Below are positions 26,350 through 30,334 of a DNA stretch of 30,334 nt, one piece after another. Origin of the DNA: Pachysolen tannophilus NRRL Y-2460 (Eukaryota > Ascomycota > Pichiomycetes > Alaninales > Pachysolenaceae); contig KV454018.1 of NCBI GenBank assembly GCA_001661245.1, positions 623,553 to 653,886 of the forward strand, read 5' to 3'. The stretch's first letter is position 1; each line of letters starts with the position of its first letter. Both the position numbers and the translations under genes were made by a program. The notes beneath the pieces were generated by a model. The model ran no database searches and was not told the DNA's origin. It saw only the letters and a list, made by a program, of their open reading frames with translations.

Positions 26350-27217
26350 TACATAACATACAACAACACTAATCTTTTACCTCAACACCAATAAATAGAG
26401 ATGATTGAGAGATATACACAGAAACAAAATTACTACTATTTCTACTACTTATTTTTGTATTTTCTTATTCTTTTTTCCCTTCATTTTCCTATAAAGAGAC
26501 TATTCGCTGCTCAAAAAAGAAAAGAAAAAAAAAATAAAAAATTAAAAATGAAACTTTTTGTTCTGTTTCTACACGACCAAATAAATAATAAAGAGTAGTG
26601 TCAGATGTACACAGTAAATCAGAATAGGGAAACTGTGGCTCTTTTTTTTTTTTGAAAAAAAAAAAAAAAACACAGAGGTAGTGTTTACAAGTACTAACTT
26701 TCCTCATTAGGTAATTGTTTGAAAAAAGAGCGCGATGTCGGCTTCAACCAGTACTAAACATTTCAAGAATAATCAATCAATAGAATCATGATTTTTATTA
26801 CAGTGTGTAAGAATGAAAAATTTTTTCATTAACCTTACTTTTAAGTGAAATAACTTTTCTATCAAATAAGTGTAATTTTATATGAACAGCAAAGCAAAGA
26901 AAAAATAGAAAAAACATACTTTTAATTCTCATGAGTATATATATCTCTAAAATAATAATATTATTGTAATTTTTTGTTTTTAAGTCGTGGTATTAAAGTT
27001 TATCTTTAGTACTGATAAAAAAAATCTTTTGTACTGCATCGGAAAAAAATTTTTCAAATTTTTCATTTTTCGGTATCACAATCATTTAGTCATATACTAA
27101 TAAATTTATAAATATTTATATATATATATATATATAAATTTGAATATATAGAAGTTAAATTGGAAAAGTTTATATATAAATATATATATATATATATTTA
27201 TATTGAAATTTTGAAAA
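26350..27217. promoter_or_regulatory. Divergent region VPS24 / CPA1
   Basis: The 868-bp gap has poly(A) and poly(T) tracts (26642-26670) and (TA)n blocks at about 27117-27136 and 27172-27197. It also has a perfect TACTAAC at 26692-26698 followed by TTAG at 26706-26709, which would serve as branch point and 3' splice site on the plus strand. No matching exon could be shown. Four short upstream ORFs occur (starts 26735, 26812, 26883, 26931). None resembles the arginine attenuator peptide, and I see no Gcn4-type TGACTC site. Confidence 0.5.
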
Positions 27218-28507
27218 ATGTTGAAGGTAAATACTTTGAATTTATTAAAGAAAAGATTTGAGTTTTCTTTACAAGCTCGTTTTTTCCATAATTCTAAAAT
27301 TAATTTATCTTCGAGTAAATCTTTGGATAGGGCTACATTAACAATTAGAGATGGTCCTATATTTAATGGGTTTTCATTTGGTGCTAATAAGAATATTAGT
27401 GGTGAAGCTGTTTTCACCACTTCATTAGTTGGTTATCCAGAATCTATGACTGATCCTTCTTATAAAGGTCAAATTCTTTGTTTTACTCAACCTTTAATAG
27501 GTAATTATGGTGTTCCTTCTGGAAAAGCAAGAGATGAATATGGATTATTAAGATATTTTGAAAGTCCTCATATTCAATGTATTGGTATTGTTGTAAGTGA
27601 TGTTGCCATGGAATATTCTCATTGGACTGCAGTAGAAAGTTTATCACAATGGTGTAAAAGAGAAGGTGTTGCTGGTATTACGGGTGTTGATACAAGATCA
27701 TTAGTTACTTATTTAAGAGAACAAGGTTCTTCATTGGCCCGTATCACTGTTGGTGAAGAATACGATGCAGATGAAGATGCTGCGTTTGAAGATCCTGGAT
27801 CAATAAATTTGGTTCATAAAGTTTCAACAAAACTGCCATTCCATATTCTGGCACCAAATGCAAAATATCATGTTGCTGTAATAGATTGTGGTGTTAAAGA
27901 AAATATTTTAAGATCTTTAGTTTCTAGAGGTGCTTCAATTACTGTATTACCATATGATTATCCTATTCAAAAAATTGCAAATAAATTCGATGGAGTTTTC
28001 ATTTCAAATGGTCCAGGTGATCCAACTCATTGTTCAACAACAGTTTATAATTTAGAAAAAACTATGCAAGAAAATGAAAAATTACCTATATTTGGTATTT
28101 GTTTAGGTCATCAATTATTAGCCTTAGCAAGTGGTGCAAAAACAATTAAATTAAAATATGGTAATAGAGCACATAATATTCCTGCATTGGATTTAATTAC
28201 AAATAAATGTCATATAACATCACAAAATCATGGATACGCAGTGGATGCAAAGACTTTAAACCCAAATTTTAAAGAATATTTTATTAATTTAAATGATCAA
28301 TCTAATGAGGGAATGATCCATAAGACAAGACCAATTTTCTCTACACAATTCCATCCAGAAGCAAAAGGTGGTCCATTAGATTCTTCTTACTTATTTGATA
28401 AATATTTTGATATGTTGAAAGCTTACAAGGACAAATCTGGAATTACAAAAAAAATCAATCTTGAAGGATTATTAGTTGATATCTTACCAAAAGAAAGAAT
28501 AATTTAA
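27218..28507 (+). CDS. CPA1: Arginine-pathway carbamoyl-phosphate synthase small subunit
   Basis: Glutamine amidotransferase subunit that releases ammonia from glutamine for the large subunit (Cpa2), making carbamoyl phosphate for citrulline/arginine synthesis. The 429 residues hold the CPSase small-chain N-domain ([13 protein letters not shown] at 46, [27 protein letters not shown]) and a class I GATase domain from about 217. Catalytic Cys is C295 in FGICLGHQ; His379 and Glu381 sit in QFHPEAKGG. Residues 1-36 ([20 protein letters not shown], then RFFHNSK) are basic, hydroxylated and lack acidic residues except one Glu, as in a mitochondrial presequence. The next in-frame Met is M76 inside the conserved core, so this extension must be translated. 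S. cerevisiae Cpa1 is cytosolic; Neurospora's is mitochondrial. Codons 206 and 211 are CTG. Confidence 0.97.
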   Translation: MLKVNTLNLLKKRFEFSLQARFFHNSKINLSSSKSLDRATLTIRDGPIFNGFSFGANKNISGEAVFTTSLVGYPESMTDPSYKGQILCFTQPLIGNYGVPSGKARDEYGLLRYFESPHIQCIGIVVSDVAMEYSHWTAVESLSQWCKREGVAGITGVDTRSLVTYLREQGSSLARITVGEEYDADEDAAFEDPGSINLVHKVSTKLPFHILAPNAKYHVAVIDCGVKENILRSLVSRGASITVLPYDYPIQKIANKFDGVFISNGPGDPTHCSTTVYNLEKTMQENEKLPIFGICLGHQLLALASGAKTIKLKYGNRAHNIPALDLITNKCHITSQNHGYAVDAKTLNPNFKEYFINLNDQSNEGMIHKTRPIFSTQFHPEAKGGPLDSSYLFDKYFDMLKAYKDKSGITKKINLEGLLVDILPKERII

Positions 28508-28673
28508 ATAATAATAACAATCAAAAAGAAAAGAAAAAAAAAAATTCAAGTTTCCAAGTATATATTATCTTTTCTCTTAGACAGTGAGTTTGTTTGTTTA
28601 ATTGCCTTTCTTTCTTATTAGTTTACATAGTTTTAATATATATATATTATTAAAAAAGAAGTGAAACAAAATT

Positions 28674-28776
28674 GACAATGGCTGGAGTCGAACGCAGCGT
28701 TTTTTTTGGTGTAATTAAAAAAAAAAAAAGGGAAAAAAAGTGATGCGCCTTAACCAACTTGGCCATGGAATCGGAT
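28674..28776 (-). pseudogene. tRNA-like relic with A-box and B-box
   Basis: On the minus strand, 28765-28745 reads TGGCCAAGTTGGTTAAGGCG, a near-perfect tRNA D-arm/A-box most like fungal tRNA-Thr or tRNA-Ile. 28694-28684 reads CGTTCGACTCC, one base from the B-box consensus, inside a GCTG/CAGC stem with a bulge. Between them lie T7, CCC and T13 runs. No anticodon arm can be paired and the acceptor arms match at only about three of seven positions. The T-runs would stop RNA polymerase III. I call it a tRNA pseudogene or tRNA-derived remnant, not a working tRNA. Confidence 0.6.
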
Positions 28777-28940
28777 AAAACGGCCGGCGCAAAATGTTTT
28801 TACAGAACCAGAACAAACTTCACAGAAGAAAAAAAACCTTCACGGCGGAGGCGGCGGCTTCCCTCACCTAATATCTCCCAATTGCTTAGTGGGACGGCGG
28901 CAGAGAAACGTGTGTGTTTTCCCGCCCAAAGAAGAAGGTG
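28775..28940. promoter_or_regulatory. GC-rich islet with CGG words upstream of PBY1
   Basis: The local base composition is much richer in G+C than the rest of the window. It has CGGCCGGCG at about 28780, a GGCGGAGGCGGCGG block near 28846 and GGACGGCGGCAG near 28891. Multiple CGG triplets are typical of Zn-cluster factor sites. It lies 130-300 bp upstream of the PBY1 start, so it may be part of that promoter. Confidence 0.5.
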
Positions 28941-29074
28941 AAATGCAGAGAAACAAAGAAAGAAAGAAAAACTTAGGAAAGAAAAAAAAATTTTGGTGCT
29001 ATAATAATAATAATAATATAATTAATATATATAAATAATAGATGAAATTATAATACACAATTCAACTAGTAAAG

Positions 29075-30262
29075 ATGCACGTATTGGTAAGTGAATTTTC
29101 TTATATGGATTAGAGTTATTTGTTATTTCTTTAGTAAGTTTTGTTTTTTTTACTAACTGGGTTAATTTTAAAGCTTACAAATGACGATGGACCTCCGAAC
29201 GATTTGACTTCACCTTATATCAAGTCATTTGTTGATGCTATATTGAAATATACGGATTGGCAATTATCGATAGTTGTTCCATCACAACAACGGTCATGGA
29301 TTGGTAAAGCGCATTTTGCAGGGAAAGATTTGACTGCATCGTTTATTTATTCCAAGAAAAACCAACCTTTGGATAATTCATATTTAGGTCCATTTCCTTT
29401 AGAAAATAAACTTTTACAGAAAGATGAAAATTTAACTGAATGGTGTCTTATTGATGGTACTCCTGCTTCATGTACAGATCTTGGAATTCATCATGTGTAT
29501 AAGAATTCAAGACCTAAAGTTGATTTAGTTCTTAGTGGTCCTAATTTTGGAAGAAATTCAACGGCGGTTTATATAATGGCTAGCGGTACTATTGGTGCAT
29601 CAATGGAAGCAGCGCTAGCGGGTACTAAGGCCATAGGTGTTTCATATGCATTTGAAAGTAAAGATATTGATCTTCCTGTATTAGAGAAGGCTTCTGAGCT
29701 TAGCATTGCCATAATCAAACATTTATATGCTAATTGGAATGAAGAAACTGATTTATATTCCATTAATGTTCCACTTATTCCTTCGATATTAGATTCAAAT
29801 AAGACTAAAATCTTGTATGCTCCAATTTTAGAAAATAGGTGGGGCTCAATCTTCACTTCTGTTGGTGATCTGTCAAAATCTGGATTTAAAGAAGATGCAG
29901 ATTATGAGAAAATTAAAAATAATAATGAACAATCAAATGCAACTGATATTGTTGATGAATCTGTTTTGCAGAAAATCCAATTTAGATGGGATCCCGATTT
30001 TGATTCGGTTCATAAAGGAGTGGCTAGGAGCTCAGGTATAAATGATGGTAAAGTCATTCATGATGGTAACATAAGGTACGTTTTACTTAAATCTAATATT
30101 TTTTTGTTATATGTGGTATTGGAACATTTTACTAACATTTCTTTTTAAAAAAAAAATTTTTTTTTTTTTTTATTTATTTCTTTATTTCTCAGTGTGACTC
30201 CATTGAAAGCAATCTTTAAAGGTGTAGAGTCAGTTAGTGGCGAGCTCAAATTAGATGAGTAA
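29075..30262 (+). CDS. PBY1: Pby1-type SurE-domain protein (at least three exons; may continue past the right edge)
   Basis: Exons 29075-29086, 29174-30075 and 30193 to 30258 or 30262. Spliced, it begins MHVLLTNDDGPPNDLTSPYI, the SurE nucleotidase motif with metal-binding D8 and D9; SGPNFGRN follows at about 125. Close blocks shared with S. cerevisiae Pby1 are SWIGKAHFAGKDLTASFIYS, WCLIDGTPASC, DLYSINVPL and, in exon 3, SVTPLKAIFKGV and GELKLDE. Pby1 is a P-body-associated protein of about 753 residues with a SurE half and a C-terminal tubulin-tyrosine-ligase-like half, implicated in cap-related decapping control. Here a TAA at 30260-30262 would end a 327-residue SurE-only protein. The same bases hold a perfect GTAAGT splice donor (30259), so a third intron leading to the TTL half is equally possible. 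Confidence 0.88.
29087..29173 (+). other. PBY1 intron 1
   Basis: The 87-bp intron has donor GTAAGT, a perfect branch point TACTAAC at 29151-29157 and acceptor AAAG. Removing it fuses MHVL to LTNDDG, which rebuilds the SurE N-terminus exactly as in S. cerevisiae Pby1 (MNVLLTNDDG). Confidence 0.95.
30076..30192 (+). other. PBY1 intron 2
   Basis: The 117-bp intron has donor GTACGT, a perfect TACTAAC at 30130-30136, a poly(A)/poly(T) stretch and acceptor CTCAG. Splicing joins GNI to SVTPLKAIFKGV across a split Ser codon (AG|T), matching the continuous Pby1 sequence of relatives. Confidence 0.93.
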
Positions 30263-30334
30263 GTAATTGTTTTTCCATTTTTTTTCTTCTTTTCCTTCTT
30301 TTTTTCTTTTTTTTTTTTTTTTTTTTTTGGTTTT
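30259..30334 (+). other. Possible PBY1 intron 3 (partial) or 3' UTR
   Basis: GTAAGT begins at 30259 inside GAG-TAA. The remaining 76 bases are T-rich with no open reading frame and no acceptor before the window ends. Either the gene stops at 30262 or an intron continues beyond the edge. Confidence 0.5.

Larger units (their letters stand above)
28508..29074. other. CPA1-PBY1 intergenic region
   Basis: The 567-bp gap between tandem plus-strand genes holds the CPA1 3' end, a decayed tRNA-like sequence on the minus strand (about 28674-28776) and a GC-richer islet (28775-28940). An A/T-rich stretch with ATA/AAT repeats follows, just before the PBY1 start. A 60-codon frame across the islet (28759-28941) is not supported as a gene. 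Confidence 0.6.

Noticed and set aside
26401-26707. 65- and 72-codon frames between VPS24 and CPA1
   Set aside because: Low-complexity Tyr/Phe/Lys translations in A/T-rich promoter DNA with no homology signal.
28759-28941. 60-codon frame across the GC islet
   Set aside because: It overlaps the tRNA relic, has Arg codon use unlike the neighbours and matches no family I know. A GC-rich segment lacks A/T-type stops by chance.
29141-29173. PBY1 start at 29141 as an unspliced frame
   Set aside because: It lies inside an intron with GTAAGT, TACTAAC and AG. The spliced start rebuilds the conserved SurE N-terminus.
1-30334. Retrotransposons, LTRs, DNA transposons, CRISPR arrays, rRNA genes
   Set aside because: I read both strands for reverse transcriptase, integrase, transposase and LTR-type terminal repeats and for regular spaced repeats, and found none.

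Overview
The window looks like nuclear DNA of a budding yeast (Saccharomycotina). It is very AT-rich, with many long poly(dA:dT) tracts, compact mostly intronless genes, and short introns with yeast splice signals (GTAAGT or GTACGT, TACTAAC, AG). The proteins are closest in plan to Saccharomyces and Candida orthologues. In several genes CTG codons fall where relatives carry Ser or a polar residue (VPS24 codon 140, CPA1 codon 211, LIG4 codons 221 and 314). I therefore infer a CUG-Ser clade species (translation table 12), and the CTG-encoded Leu in standard translations should be read with that in mind. The species is not identified. Comparisons with other species are from memory.

Layout. Bases 1-4580 form a gene desert with homopolymers, a small hairpin and a minisatellite. 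Then come LIG4 (-), TSR3 (-), VRL1 (+), DPM1 (-), SGT2 (-), APM2 (-), a two-exon MCO14/pterin dehydratase-like gene (+), NFU1 (-), an Mmc1-like pseudo-dynamin (-), an F-box-like orphan (-), a DUF3074/START-like gene (+), OPI1 (+), VPS24 (-), CPA1 (+), a decayed tRNA-like locus (-), and PBY1 (+), which has at least two introns and may run off the right edge.

The genes form ordinary chromosomal housekeeping content, not an operon or defence island. Themes that recur are endosome/Golgi trafficking (VRL1, APM2, VPS24), mitochondria (NFU1, Mmc1-like, MCO14-like, and a CPA1 with an apparent presequence), ER lipid and protein biogenesis (DPM1, SGT2, OPI1), DNA repair (LIG4) and ribosome maturation (TSR3). 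I see no mobile element, CRISPR array or rRNA.

I did not find a convincing new multi-gene system. The observations most worth following are the CTG evidence, the CPA1 N-terminal extension without a recognisable arginine attenuator peptide uORF, a six-unit 12-bp alternating purine-pyrimidine minisatellite upstream of NFU1, the ambiguous PBY1 exon 3 end (stop codon versus overlapping 5' splice site), an apparently intact VRL1, and a tRNA relic with internal Pol III terminators.
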